Positions 33,666-42,319 are shown, counted from the first letter of the stretch. The stretch is 64,000 nucleotides of DNA from JAPOVO01 sp026708165 (GCA_965208775.1 OZ242360.1:1922001-1986000); one strand, 5' to 3'. Notes: a model not told the origin generated them from the sequence alone. Program-made: numbers and translations.

Positions 33666-34643
33666 ATGAGCACACGTGTACCCACTATCGACATCGCCTC
33701 GCGGCTCGATGCGGAACACCGCGCCGTCTTCGAAACGCTGCCGCGAAAGCGTCACGACTGGTCGGACATTTCCTCCGCGCGGGCCTCGTTGGCCAAGTTC
33801 ATCGAGAAGATGCATCAGCCGGCCCTTCCCGCGAGCGTGTCCACGGAGGACCGCTATGCACCCGGCCCTGCCGGCGGTCCCGACGTGATGCTGCGGCTAT
33901 ACCGTCCCGCGAGTCTGCCGCGGTCGGCGCCGGCGTTTTACTGGATTCATGGCGGCGGCATGGTTACGGGAGATGTCGACAGTACCGATGGCTACTGTTC
34001 GAGCATCGCCGATGAGCTCAACATTCTGGTGACATCGGTGGAGTACCGCCTCGCTCCGGAACACCCCTTCCCGGCGCCGATGGAGGATTGCTACGCAGGG
34101 CTGGTCTGGCTGAGCGCCTCCGCGGACGAGCTCGGAATCGATCGCAGCCGCATCGCCATCGGAGGCGCGAGTGCGGGTGGAGGACTCGCCGCAGGCGTGG
34201 CACTGGCGGCGCGTGATCGCGGCGAGGCGCCGCTCTGTTTCCAGCTTCTCGTGTACCCGATGCTGGACGATCGCAACATTACCAGGAGCAGCCAGGCGAT
34301 TCTCGATCCCCGCGTCTGGAACAGGGAGGCTAATCTCGCGGGCTGGAACGCCTATCTCGCGGGGAACGCTGGCGGCGACGATGTTTCGCCCTACGCCTCG
34401 CCCCCGCGGGCGAATGACTTGGCCGGCCTGCCGCCCGCCTACGTCAACGTCGGTGCCCTCGACCTCTTCGTGGACGAGGACGTCGCCTACGCTCGTGCGA
34501 TGAGCCACGCCGGCGTGTCCGTCGAGCTGCACGTCTACCCGGGCGCCTACCACGCCTCGCAGGCCGTGGCGCCCAACGCCGAGCTCTCCCGGCGCTGGAA
34601 CGCGGACGAACGCGCCGCGCTCCGGCGCGCTCTCTGGGGCTGA
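33666..34643 (+). CDS. Alpha/beta-hydrolase fold esterase (hormone-sensitive lipase family)
   Basis: A 325-residue carboxylesterase. The oxyanion-hole motif is YWIHGGGMVTGD, the nucleophile Ser lies in IGGASAGGGLAAG, and the acid and His are in DLFVDEDVAYA and YPGAYHASQ. These are the HSL-family (group IV) hallmarks. ATG 33666 follows a GGAGGAGG site at good distance; the open frame before it is not coding. It is the last GC-rich gene before the AT-richer island. Confidence 0.9.
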   Translation: MSTRVPTIDIASRLDAEHRAVFETLPRKRHDWSDISSARASLAKFIEKMHQPALPASVSTEDRYAPGPAGGPDVMLRLYRPASLPRSAPAFYWIHGGGMVTGDVDSTDGYCSSIADELNILVTSVEYRLAPEHPFPAPMEDCYAGLVWLSASADELGIDRSRIAIGGASAGGGLAAGVALAARDRGEAPLCFQLLVYPMLDDRNITRSSQAILDPRVWNREANLAGWNAYLAGNAGGDDVSPYASPPRANDLAGLPPAYVNVGALDLFVDEDVAYARAMSHAGVSVELHVYPGAYHASQAVAPNAELSRRWNADERAALRRALWG

Positions 34644-34736
34644 TCCGCGTGACAGGGAAGCAAGCGTCCCTCGCCGCCCCGATGCAGGCGCAGTTCATAG
34701 GCTGCGAGCGGATCGCAATCAATCTGGGAGGCAATC

Positions 34737-34760
34737 ATCCCTTTTTACACACCAAGGGAT
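34737..34760. repeat. Inverted repeat at the left edge of the AT-richer island
   Basis: ATCCCTT (34737-34743) and AAGGGAT (34754-34760) form a 7-bp stem where base composition changes. It may be a terminator-like structure for the esterase message or an end of the inserted segment. Confidence 0.45.
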
Positions 34761-34815
34761 GCAAAAACGGCGAGTTATAAAATGGTGGAAAGATGGATAG
34801 GAGCCGAGATTTGCA

Positions 34816-35070
34816 ATGAAAGATCAATTAGAAAAGCGTGAAATTCATGAAATGAAAATTCACGAAATTGCTGCGACCGTTACTAGTGGAGCGCCTTCGA
34901 TCGTCGTAAATGCAACCGTTACTAGAGTCGATGAGATTAAAGTCGAATATTCATCGACAACTAGATTCCTACGGATGCGAAACGGTGATCTGCAATGCAA
35001 CAGTGAAGTCTCGATACTGGTCGATGGAGAATGGCACGAACTAACCGTCGATAAGTTGCCGAGTGATTAG
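34816..35070 (+). CDS. Hypothetical small protein in AT-richer island
   Basis: No family recognised. The 84-residue product has an N-terminal charged helix (QLEKREIHEMKIHEIA) and then alternating beta-type strands (IVVNATVTRVDEIKVEYSS; VSILVDGEWHELTVDKL). ATTG-rich codon use differs from the flanking genes. The site AGGAG is 12 bases before the ATG, rather far. It is convergent with the coiled-coil gene that follows. Confidence 0.55.
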   Translation: MKDQLEKREIHEMKIHEIAATVTSGAPSIVVNATVTRVDEIKVEYSSTTRFLRMRNGDLQCNSEVSILVDGEWHELTVDKLPSD

Positions 35071-35104
35071 AGGAAGTGTTGAAAGGGAGAGTTAGGTCGG
35101 AGGG

Positions 35105-35530
35105 TTAGCGCCCAGTAGTTGGTCGCCCGTATTCCAAAGTCTCAGTGAACCAGTTGTGAAACTTCGTCAGGCTGCGTTGCGCTTGGCGAGCCGTCCTAAG
35201 TGCCCGATTTTCGTTTCGCAGCTTCTCGTTCTCTGCCACAAGGCTTGCATTTTCCGCTACCAAAACCTGGACTCTCGTATCACTATCAACTCTTGGCTTC
35301 TTAGTGGAAGCGTAGCGTTCTATTGGAAGTGAGTACTGGCCAAGCGCTGCGACTGCGTCCGCCATCTCCATCTGTCGCAACCTCGCCAATCTAACTTCCT
35401 CTTCAAATAGACGCGCCGTCTCCTCCACGTCGGGAACCATAGATGCAATATGAGCTTGTGCATCACGAGCAGCCTGAATCTGAGGCTGTAGGCGGTCGAT
35501 CATGTCGAAGTATTCTCTTGCGGGGTCCAT
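35105..35530 (-). CDS. Hypothetical coiled-coil protein in AT-richer island
   Basis: A 141-residue protein of unknown role. Residues 1-70 contain long helices rich in Ala/Arg/Glu (ETARLFEEEVRLARLRQ), and 90-120 form a leucine-rich heptad (VLVAENASLVAENEKLRNEN). The C-terminus is basic and aromatic (FHNWFTETLEYGR). The ATG at 35530 lies inside the end of the preceding 66-residue gene (31-base overlap), so the two form an operon from the promoter near 35706-35734. Confidence 0.6.
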   Translation of the reverse strand: MDPAREYFDMIDRLQPQIQAARDAQAHIASMVPDVEETARLFEEEVRLARLRQMEMADAVAALGQYSLPIERYASTKKPRVDSDTRVQVLVAENASLVAENEKLRNENRALRTARQAQRSLTKFHNWFTETLEYGRPTTGR

Positions 35531-35700
35531 ATCCCCTCTTTAAGTGACCGCTCAATTTGCCTTCCGATTGTTGTGGTTTTGCGAGACGGAACAGCCCGCG
35601 AATCCTCACGCTTGACAGGCTTAACTATCAGCCGCATAGCCTGATCGAAGTCCAGCGGGTGAAGCGATACCCGCGTGTCTTTGTTCTGCCGTTTAGTCAT
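35500..35700 (-). CDS. Small conserved-type protein with VSLHPLDF motif
   Basis: A 66-residue basic protein: KRQNKDTRVSLHPLDFDQAM, then LIVKPVKREDSR and a C-terminal helix. The VSLHPL-x-F-x-x-A pattern recurs in small unnamed proteins in many bacteria. The promoter immediately upstream puts the transcription start at or next to this ATG, so translation is probably leaderless. It overlaps the coiled-coil gene downstream. Confidence 0.6.
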   Translation of the reverse strand: MTKRQNKDTRVSLHPLDFDQAMRLIVKPVKREDSRAVPSRKTTTIGRQIERSLKEGIWTPQENTST

Positions 35701-35705
35701 GCTCG

Positions 35706-35734
35706 ATTATAGCCTAAGTCAAGGTACTTGACAA
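35706..35734 (-). promoter_or_regulatory. Near-consensus sigma-70-type promoter, leaderless
   Basis: On the minus strand, TTGTCA (35729-35734) is followed after exactly 17 bases by TATAAT (35706-35711), then CGAGC and the ATG at 35700. A start 6-7 bases after the -10 falls on the ATG. An overlapping TTGACA on the plus strand (35728-35733) might serve the divergent lipoprotein gene, but its -10 is weak. Confidence 0.7.
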
Positions 35735-35767
35735 CGTGACTGTGTGGCTCCCAATGATAGACTGGAA

Positions 35768-35859
35768 TTGCGACACAAGACCGCCATCAATTCAAGGCGT
35801 GTAAGTCATTTGGCGGGGCAACATGGCCCTCCCGTGGCTTGCATGGTCTTGTGTCGCAA
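35768..35859. repeat. 15-bp perfect inverted repeat
   Basis: TTGCGACACAAGACC (35768-35782) and its exact reverse complement (35845-35859) flank 62 bases upstream of the lipoprotein gene. Less perfect pairing continues inside and outside. It may be a small mobile-element remnant or a long stem in the leader RNA. Confidence 0.8.
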
Positions 35860-35888
35860 CGAGATTCCTCGCCGTTGGGAGGGTCGCC

Positions 35889-36563
35889 TTGTTGCCGCGC
35901 AAATCAGGTTGGCTTTTGCCTGTGGTAGTTGTCGGGCTGTTAGTTACAGGATGTGAGCCGTTTGAAGTAAGTCCCAGTGGGGAAGCACGGGTCCATACCG
36001 TGGTGATGCCGAGTCAACGGACACCCGCGCCTACTGTGGCAGTTGAGCCAAGGCTGACAGTTGAAACCACTATTGAACCGACCGCTATACCGGCTCGTAC
36101 TCGGACACGCATAAGGCTACCTACCAGGACCCCGACGCCGACACCTTTACCCTGCCCGACCTGGGAACAGACCGAATATATGAGGCAGTACCAAGTCCTA
36201 CTGACGATAGGGATCGGCAACAGTAAAGAAATGGACAGGCTTGTCGAACTGTGGGGGATCAGGCCGAGTCAGGCAGTAATAGACCCACTAGTGGACCGTA
36301 TAGCCGAGGGCAGACTGATTAATGAACAGATCATCGGCCTGGAAGTGCCAACTGGCACACATGAACTACACAGGTACGTGGTTGAAGCGGCTGTATTACA
36401 AAATGAACTGTTCCACTTGATGGAGAGGTTGATTCAGATACCAGCGGGAGAAATGCTCGATGACTCCACGTTTGAATTGATCGAACAAATGACCGTCAAG
36501 ACACTAGAAACTGGGTGGGCGCAAGAAGACGTATCAACATTCCTCAAGAACTCTTGTTTGTGA
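35889..36563 (+). CDS. Hypothetical lipoprotein in AT-richer island
   Basis: A 224-residue exported protein of unknown role. The signal is LLPRKSGWLLPVVVVGLLVTGC with the lipidated Cys at residue 22, followed by a Thr/Pro/Arg linker (about 35-85) and a helical C-domain with a CPTW segment (about 90-224). TTG 35889 with GGGAGGG 5 bases upstream gives a normal signal peptide; the longer in-frame ATG at 35823 would place 44 residues before the lipobox and overlaps the inverted repeat. It is followed closely by two small genes. Confidence 0.62.
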   Translation: MLPRKSGWLLPVVVVGLLVTGCEPFEVSPSGEARVHTVVMPSQRTPAPTVAVEPRLTVETTIEPTAIPARTRTRIRLPTRTPTPTPLPCPTWEQTEYMRQYQVLLTIGIGNSKEMDRLVELWGIRPSQAVIDPLVDRIAEGRLINEQIIGLEVPTGTHELHRYVVEAAVLQNELFHLMERLIQIPAGEMLDDSTFELIEQMTVKTLETGWAQEDVSTFLKNSCL

Positions 36564-36575
36564 ATGGAGGATCAA

Positions 36576-36743
36576 ATGACCAGCAAAATCACGGTGACGA
36601 CCGACGAGCTGCTAAAAGTACATGCAGTACTAAAAGAGGCTCTTGGTGAACTAGTAGAAACTAGCTACACGATTGGAGTGTGGGACCAAGACGGTAATGA
36701 AATTCCCGAAGAAGAATGGCGGGAATGGGAGTGGACAGAGTGA
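36576..36743 (+). CDS. Small acidic hypothetical protein
   Basis: A 55-residue product. It begins MTSKITVTTDELLKVHAVL and ends in a Glu/Trp-rich tail (EEEWREWEWTE). A GGAGG site sits 5 bases before the ATG, and the TGA overlaps the GTG of the next small gene. No family recognised. It lies 12 bases after the lipoprotein stop. Confidence 0.55.
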   Translation: MTSKITVTTDELLKVHAVLKEALGELVETSYTIGVWDQDGNEIPEEEWREWEWTE

Positions 36744-36982
36744 GCGAGCGGAAAATGCTTCATCCAGATGATGTAGAACGAATCACTAAGACTCAGCAAG
36801 CTGTTGATGTCCTTATTGACTCGCTTGATCGGATTCATGCTTCGTCAGACCATCCAGGAATCTGCTATCGGCTCCCTGACGACTTGGTAGTTGATCCGCC
36901 TGCCCTTGGCGAAGAAACTAAAGAGCGGTTACGTAAGTCTGTTTGTAGGGTTTCAGAGCTTCTCGATAAAGCGCCTCAGTAG
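36740..36982 (+). CDS. Small hypothetical protein
   Basis: An 80-residue protein with a helical N-half (DDVERITKTQQAVDVLIDSL) and charged C-terminus. GTG 36740 overlaps the previous stop (GTGA), the coupling style used across this window. No family recognised. It closes the plus-strand run of the island. Confidence 0.5.
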   Translation: MSERKMLHPDDVERITKTQQAVDVLIDSLDRIHASSDHPGICYRLPDDLVVDPPALGEETKERLRKSVCRVSELLDKAPQ

Positions 36983-37088
36983 GTAAAGGCGGAAGTGGTT
37001 TCAGCCCTGGGGCGATAATTCTTGTTGGTTCGCAGTGTTGTTTGAGCGCCAAGTCATTTCTCATTCGTGTCGGTAGTCCTTTCTTCAT
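36918..37088 (-). CDS. Possible small basic ORF opposite the end of the island
   Basis: A 56-codon frame on the minus strand with a good AGGTGAG site before its ATG (37088). The product starts MKKGLPTRMRNDLALKQH and is Pro/Leu-rich after residue 25. It overlaps the end of the 80-residue plus-strand gene by 65 bases, so at most one of the two may be real in that stretch. Confidence 0.3.
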   Translation of the reverse strand: MKKGLPTRMRNDLALKQHCEPTRIIAPGLKPLPPLPTEALYREALKPYKQTYVTAL

Positions 37089-37208
37089 AATCTCACCTCA
37101 CTTAGATTAGAAACGCCTTGTTGATTCCCAAACTGGGTGTGGCTCAGGGATGATTGCAAATTCCCCCGAGCGCGAACGCGCTCCCCGCGCCCCAAGGAGT
37201 CGCCGACG

Positions 37209-39773
37209 TTGCCTGAGATAAAGACCATCTACTTCATCAACCACAACCACACCGACATCGGCTATACCGATCACCAGGACATCGTCTTCCAGAAGCACAT
37301 GGAGTTCATCGACGAGGCCATCGACGTGTGTGAGGCGACCGCCGACTTCCATCCCGACGCGCGGTTCCGCTGGACCTGCGAGGCGACGGGCATAACCGAG
37401 CGCTATCTCAATCAGGCGTCACAGGCGCAGATCGACAGGTTCATCGCGCTGCACCGGCAGGGCCGCATGGACGTTTCCGGGATGTGCTACAACTTCATCT
37501 CACCCGTCGCGCCCGAAGTCCTGCTGCGCAGCCTCTACCCGATCCGCCGCCTTCGCGACCGCTACGGCCTCTCCATCGAGGCGGCCATGCAGTGCGACGT
37601 GAACGGCATCTCCTGGATGTTCGCCGACCTGCTCCAGACCGTCGGCGTCGACTTCCTGGCGATGGGCATAAATCCCACGCGCGGCGGCACGCCGCTGCCG
37701 CGTCCGGGCGTCTTCTGGTGGGAGGGGCCGTCAGGCAAGCGCATCGGGGTCTGGAACGGATACACCTACGGCTGGAGTCTCAGCTTTTGGGGGATGGGCG
37801 ATCTGGACCGCTTCTCGCGGGCGATGCCGGAGTGGATTGCCGAGCTGGAGGTGAGAACCGACTATCCCTACGACTTCGTTTTCTTGCAGGTCACGCACCC
37901 CGAGGGCGTGGACAACGGCCCGCCGTATCGGGTCCTCTCCGAGTTCGCGCGCGACTGGAACGCCGCTGGGAACAGTCCCAGGCTGGTATTCACTACGCTG
38001 GCGGAGTTCGGCCGGTCGATGGTGTCGGAGCACATGCAAAACGCGCCGGTTTTCAGAGGCGACTGGGTCGACTGGTGGTCCGACGGCGCGGGCACGTCCG
38101 CTCACGAAACGGCTGTCTACCGGCGGGCTTCCGAGCTTCTGCCTTCGGTCGAAACCCTCGACGTATGGCTGGAAGCCCTGGGGCGCGATCGGGTTGAATC
38201 GGAAGTACTGGACAGGGCCTACGAAAACGCGATCCTGTTCGCGGAGCATTCGTGGGGTTCTTCGGGGAGTCTGCGTGAACCGACCTCCTTCTCGACCCGC
38301 GCCCAGTGGAACCGAAAGGCCTCTTACGCGTACATCGCCGCCGCCTTCGCCGACGAGGGGCGAGAACGGGCGGCGGCGGCGCTCGCGCCGCTGCTGGCTC
38401 CGCCGGGCGACGACCTGCTCGTCCTCAACACCCTGCCGTGGCCCAGGCGGGTAGAGGTGCGGCTGCCCGACCCGGCGAAGGAGTGGCCGAGGTTTGCCGT
38501 CGACAAGAGCCAGCGTCCCAAAGCGGACGATGCGGAGCGCCGCCCCGCCAGCGGAGCCGTCATGGACGTTCCCGCAATGGGATTCGCCACCGCTCCGGTT
38601 GCAACGCTTGACGACCCCGTAGCGTCGGACGACGGCCTCACGCTGGAGAACGAGTGGTATCGAATCCAGATGGACCCCGCCACCGGCGGCCTGACGAGCT
38701 GGTACGACAAGCACCGACAGAGCGAACTGGCAGCCGCCGACGGCCCCTGGACTTTCGCGCAATACATATACGAGACCGTCGATTCGCCCGCCGGACGGGC
38801 GGCGATATTCGACCGCGACCTCACCAGACTCGACCACGGCATCGCCCATCGGGAAACTCCTTGGAACCGGCGCGGCGCGGAGAGCGTGCGGATAATCGGT
38901 CCCCGCAACGGCGGCGCGCAAGCGGGCCTCGCCGCCGACATCTCCGCTCCGGGATGCCGGTCGATCCGCGTCGCCTATGCGTTGCCGTCCCACCGCAAGT
39001 CGCTGAGCGTCAGCTACGTTCTCGACAAGATTCACGTCACCGATCCCGAGTCGGTCTACTTTCCATTCCCGCTCGCCCTGGGCGCGCCCCGGTTCATCCT
39101 CGATCTCGACGGCGTGTCGCTGGTACCGGAAGACGAGCAGCTTCCCGGATCGTCCCGCGACTGGTACAGCGTGGGTCGGTGGGGAGCGGTGAGCGACGGA
39201 AATACCACCGTTACCGTCGTTCCGCTCGACGCTCCGCTTACCCAGGTAGGCGGAATAACAACCGGACGCTGGGCCAGGCGCCTGCAACCAGAAGCCCCCA
39301 CACTCGTGTCGTGGGCGCTAAACAACCACTGGCACACCAACTTCAAGGCCAGCCAGGGCGGGGAGATGGTGTTTCGTTATGTCCTCACGTCGCGCGAGGG
39401 AGACCACGATCCCGTAGCCTCGTCGCGGTTCGCCGCGGAGACCGTAACGCCGCCCGTAGTCGTCCCCGGCAGAGGCGCTTCGGATCGGGAAATGCGGTCC
39501 TTTGCGACGCTGGCGCCAGCCGGGGCCGGAATGCTCTGGTTCAAGCCGTCCGAGGACGGCAGGGGCGTAATCGCCAGGGTGCAAAACCCCTCCGGCGAGA
39601 CGGTCCGTTACAAGCTCAGCCTGCTCGCAGCTCCGGTCGAGGCCGCCTGCCTGACCTCACCTATCGAGGTCGATGGTCAGCAACTCGGCGTAACCTCAAA
39701 CCAGAGCGTCGAAATCACCGTCGCTCCAAGATCGATCCAAAGTATCCGCCTGAGGCTGCGCCCAACCGCCTGA
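37209..39773 (+). CDS. GH38-type alpha-mannosidase-like glycoside hydrolase
   Basis: An 854-residue enzyme. The N-terminal catalytic domain opens with YFINHNHTDIGYTDHQD, giving the His-x-His-x-Asp metal ligands, and the nucleophile Asp is expected in AMQCDVNGISWMFADLL (near 132). A large beta-sandwich C-half (about 430-854) is usual for GH38. TTG 37209 has AAGGAG 9 bases upstream and starts at the homology; the longer ATG frame at 37137 is not used. No signal peptide is visible, so it likely works in the cytoplasm on oligosaccharides. Confidence 0.85.
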   Translation: MPEIKTIYFINHNHTDIGYTDHQDIVFQKHMEFIDEAIDVCEATADFHPDARFRWTCEATGITERYLNQASQAQIDRFIALHRQGRMDVSGMCYNFISPVAPEVLLRSLYPIRRLRDRYGLSIEAAMQCDVNGISWMFADLLQTVGVDFLAMGINPTRGGTPLPRPGVFWWEGPSGKRIGVWNGYTYGWSLSFWGMGDLDRFSRAMPEWIAELEVRTDYPYDFVFLQVTHPEGVDNGPPYRVLSEFARDWNAAGNSPRLVFTTLAEFGRSMVSEHMQNAPVFRGDWVDWWSDGAGTSAHETAVYRRASELLPSVETLDVWLEALGRDRVESEVLDRAYENAILFAEHSWGSSGSLREPTSFSTRAQWNRKASYAYIAAAFADEGRERAAAALAPLLAPPGDDLLVLNTLPWPRRVEVRLPDPAKEWPRFAVDKSQRPKADDAERRPASGAVMDVPAMGFATAPVATLDDPVASDDGLTLENEWYRIQMDPATGGLTSWYDKHRQSELAAADGPWTFAQYIYETVDSPAGRAAIFDRDLTRLDHGIAHRETPWNRRGAESVRIIGPRNGGAQAGLAADISAPGCRSIRVAYALPSHRKSLSVSYVLDKIHVTDPESVYFPFPLALGAPRFILDLDGVSLVPEDEQLPGSSRDWYSVGRWGAVSDGNTTVTVVPLDAPLTQVGGITTGRWARRLQPEAPTLVSWALNNHWHTNFKASQGGEMVFRYVLTSREGDHDPVASSRFAAETVTPPVVVPGRGASDREMRSFATLAPAGAGMLWFKPSEDGRGVIARVQNPSGETVRYKLSLLAAPVEAACLTSPIEVDGQQLGVTSNQSVEITVAPRSIQSIRLRLRPTA

Positions 39774-39841
39774 CGGCGCGGCATGGCTGCCGATGAGCCG
39801 GGTCATGACGCTGCCGGGATTGCCCGGCGACCGCCCCGCGT

Positions 39842-40846
39842 CTAGTCCGCTATGGCTCCTACCGACTGGTAGATCTGGTCGAGCCAGTAGGTCATTTCGG
39901 CGGTCGCGTCGTTGGTGCCGATCACCGACTCCCAGCATCCGTCCGCTTCCTGCTGGTCGACGATGTTCTCGGCGACCTTGATGACGATGTCGCGGTACTT
40001 GCTCATCCCGGTGACGGTGTAGAGGTTTGAAGCCGCCCACGCGACCTTTCCGGCGCGCAGCGACGTGAACAGGTAGTCCGGCGCCTCATCGACGAAGCTC
40101 AGGTAGGCCATCGCGAGGTCGAGCCACTTTTGCTTGCCGGTGGCCAGATACAGGCGTGTCAGCACGCCGGCCGAGATACCCGGATTGAAGAAATACTGGT
40201 CCTCGTGCGCGTCGCGGTTGCAAACGTAGCGGATCTCGTCGTTGGGATCGGGCTCCGTTATCAATCCCTTTTCCCGGCTGAAGACGCCGTATATCTTCTT
40301 CGGGAAGTTGGGCTGCTGCCTGAACACCTCTTCCAGCCAGCGCCCCGTGCCTTCGGCTATGTCCACCCGTCCGACCATCAATGCGGCGCGGGCGCTGCCA
40401 CAGACCACCCAGATATCCTGAAGCGTGCTCGCCTCGCGTTCGTTCCGGCTGGAGTAGTAGCCTCCACTCTCGGGATCGTAGAAGTCCAGCAGGAAGTCAA
40501 AGCCCCGCATCGCAAGGTCGTAATACCCGACGCGGTGCGATCCCCCGACCACCCACGAGTTGTAATAGGCGTGCGAGTATTGGAACGCGTCGGCGGGACG
40601 CGGCCCGAAATCGCCCTCCGGCGTCATTCCGTTTTCGCGAATCCACTTGCACAGCCGGTTTGCGTGTAGCGTCTCGCCGCAGACGTTGAGCACCGAGATC
40701 ATCTTGTAATAGTCGGTCACGCCGCGCTCTTCCGGCCCGAACCCTCCATCCGGGCGCAGCTGCCCCATCAGAAAGTCGAGACCGCGGTTGCGCGCGTCCA
40801 GGTACTTTTCGGCTATGGCGGATTGCGGTTCCTTCACGGCGCTCAT
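39842..40846 (-). CDS. Alpha/alpha-toroid (prenyltransferase/squalene-cyclase-like fold) protein
   Basis: A 334-residue protein built of repeated paired helices: RNRGLDFLMGQLRPDGGFGPEE, NSWVVGGSHRVGYYDLAMRGFDFL and VAENIVDQQEADGCWE. The QxxDGxF/W-type turns are those of terpenoid-cyclase or glycan-processing toroids, but a DxDD motif is absent. ATG 40846 with GAGAGG upstream. It is last in the polysaccharide/radical-SAM run. Heparinase- or GH88-like activity is also possible; function is not assigned. Confidence 0.6.
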   Translation of the reverse strand: MSAVKEPQSAIAEKYLDARNRGLDFLMGQLRPDGGFGPEERGVTDYYKMISVLNVCGETLHANRLCKWIRENGMTPEGDFGPRPADAFQYSHAYYNSWVVGGSHRVGYYDLAMRGFDFLLDFYDPESGGYYSSRNEREASTLQDIWVVCGSARAALMVGRVDIAEGTGRWLEEVFRQQPNFPKKIYGVFSREKGLITEPDPNDEIRYVCNRDAHEDQYFFNPGISAGVLTRLYLATGKQKWLDLAMAYLSFVDEAPDYLFTSLRAGKVAWAASNLYTVTGMSKYRDIVIKVAENIVDQQEADGCWESVIGTNDATAEMTYWLDQIYQSVGAIAD

Positions 40847-41015
40847 TTCGTACCTCTCTTCACCCCTCGGCCAATCGACTCCGGACCATGACTTTATACA
40901 GGGATGCGACAATAGCACTGACCGTTCCCGATGGCACTATCGCACGCGTCCGGAATCAGGCGAAGAATGCCAGTATTGGTCAGCCCCAGAAGGCTTAACG
41001 TTAAGGAACTGGCCG

Positions 41016-42104
41016 TCAGTTGCGGGCGGCGGCCTCCGCGACCTGTAGCTCGGGCAGCGGCGACTTCGTAACCAGCGACCTCGCCATGCCGAACCCGTCC
41101 CACGCCTTGCCGTCTTCCTGCCACACGGCGTCGCAGTTGCGGCAGAGCGAGTAGTCGTCCAGCCGGCCGGCCACCTGCTCGCGTCTGATCGCCTGGAACT
41201 GCGGGCCGTTCCATACCTCCATGAGGCTGTTTTGGTTCAGGTCGCCGACGATCTGCTCGCTGGTGAAATCCGCGCAGCACGCCGGCACGGTGCCGTCCCA
41301 GTAGATTGCCATCGATTTCCAGAGCCAGTTGCAGGGGAAGTAATGCTGTCCGTGCGGCGCGGCCTCGTAGCCGTCCTGCCCCGTGCCCATCGTGCCCGCC
41401 CAGCCGTGCGCCCAGAAGGTGTCCCATTCGTCCACCGGAAGACCCTCGAACTGCCGCTTGAAGCTCTCCGGAACAGTCGCGGTGGTACTGTGGTCCCCGC
41501 CGAATAGCTGTATCACCTGCATGACCACGTATGGCTTGCTGGACTTGCGGATCAGCTTCTCGTGCAGCAGCATCAGCGTATTGCGGAGCGTTCGCTCGTA
41601 CTTCGCCCCCTTGCGCATCTTCTCGTAAAGCTCTTTCTGTCCGGCGTCGAAGCTAATCGTCAGCTTGCCAAGCCCCGAATCGAGGAGCTGCCGTATGTAG
41701 TCCTCCGTCAGCATCGTCGCGTTAGTGCTGATGTGGGCCACGATTCCGGCGTCTTCGCATATGCGGATCATCTCGAAAATGCGCTTGTGCAGGAACGACT
41801 CCCCCCTGAAGAACAGGTTGATTTCCCTGACGTTGCCCTTGGCCTGGTCGATGATGCTCCGATAGAGGTCCATGTCCATGAATCCGGTATCGGACATCTG
41901 GACCTCGTCGAGCGACTGCGGGCACATGATGCACCGCAGATTGCACAGGCTGGTCGGCTCGACGTGCAGCTTTATCGGACCGTACGGCAGCTCGACGGAC
42001 CCATTCATCCAGTGGTATGCGAACTGCGCGGTTTTTGGATGCAGGATCGCGCGGTGACGCTTGAACTTGGTTACAAGCTCGGTCGCCGACTTGATCTTGT
42101 TCAT
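41016..42104 (-). CDS. Radical SAM/SPASM-domain enzyme
   Basis: A 362-residue radical SAM protein. The 4Fe-4S motif CNLRCIMCP (near 53-60) is preceded by LHVEPTSL; GESFLHKRIFEMIR and STNATML are barrel motifs. Auxiliary-cluster Cys are visible in PCNWLW, PACCADF and LCRNCDAVW, typical of SPASM enzymes. ATG 42104 overlaps the Trm112-like gene (ATGA). Such enzymes modify peptides, sugars or cofactors; here it sits with glycan genes, so a surface-glycan or peptide substrate is possible. Confidence 0.85.
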   Translation of the reverse strand: MNKIKSATELVTKFKRHRAILHPKTAQFAYHWMNGSVELPYGPIKLHVEPTSLCNLRCIMCPQSLDEVQMSDTGFMDMDLYRSIIDQAKGNVREINLFFRGESFLHKRIFEMIRICEDAGIVAHISTNATMLTEDYIRQLLDSGLGKLTISFDAGQKELYEKMRKGAKYERTLRNTLMLLHEKLIRKSSKPYVVMQVIQLFGGDHSTTATVPESFKRQFEGLPVDEWDTFWAHGWAGTMGTGQDGYEAAPHGQHYFPCNWLWKSMAIYWDGTVPACCADFTSEQIVGDLNQNSLMEVWNGPQFQAIRREQVAGRLDDYSLCRNCDAVWQEDGKAWDGFGMARSLVTKSPLPELQVAEAAARN

Positions 42105-42319
42105 TCGACCGGGCCGCCGGCCCTCTCGTTCTCGGGAATCGGCTCTGCCTCATCTATGAGCATTATCGGAATCCCGTCCTGGATCGGATATCTCAACTGG
42201 CTTTTTTCGCAGTACAGCCAGTTGCCGCGTTGCTCCAGCGGCCCGTGGCTCTTTGGACACACGAGGATTTCCATCAACTCGGGGCTTATGGGTTCTACTG
42301 ATTCGTCGGATTCACTCAT
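42101..42319 (-). CDS. Trm112-family small zinc-ribbon protein
   Basis: A 72-residue protein with the Trm112 core: LMEILVCPKSHGPLEQRG and LYCEKSQLRYPIQDGIPIML. One CxxK-type half replaces the second Cys pair (CPKS and CEKS), as in many bacterial members (YcaR-like). Eukaryotic Trm112 activates methyltransferases; bacterial ones often lie beside LPS or methyltransferase genes. It overlaps the radical SAM gene and may be its partner. Confidence 0.85.
   Translation of the reverse strand: MSESDESVEPISPELMEILVCPKSHGPLEQRGNWLYCEKSQLRYPIQDGIPIMLIDEAEPIPENERAGGPVE

Noticed and set aside
34740..37130. Prophage or integrative element
   Set aside because: No integrase, transposase, terminase, replication gene or flanking direct repeat could be found.
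37731..39287. 518-codon minus-strand frame opposite the mannosidase
   Set aside because: Shadow; low complexity and no family signal.
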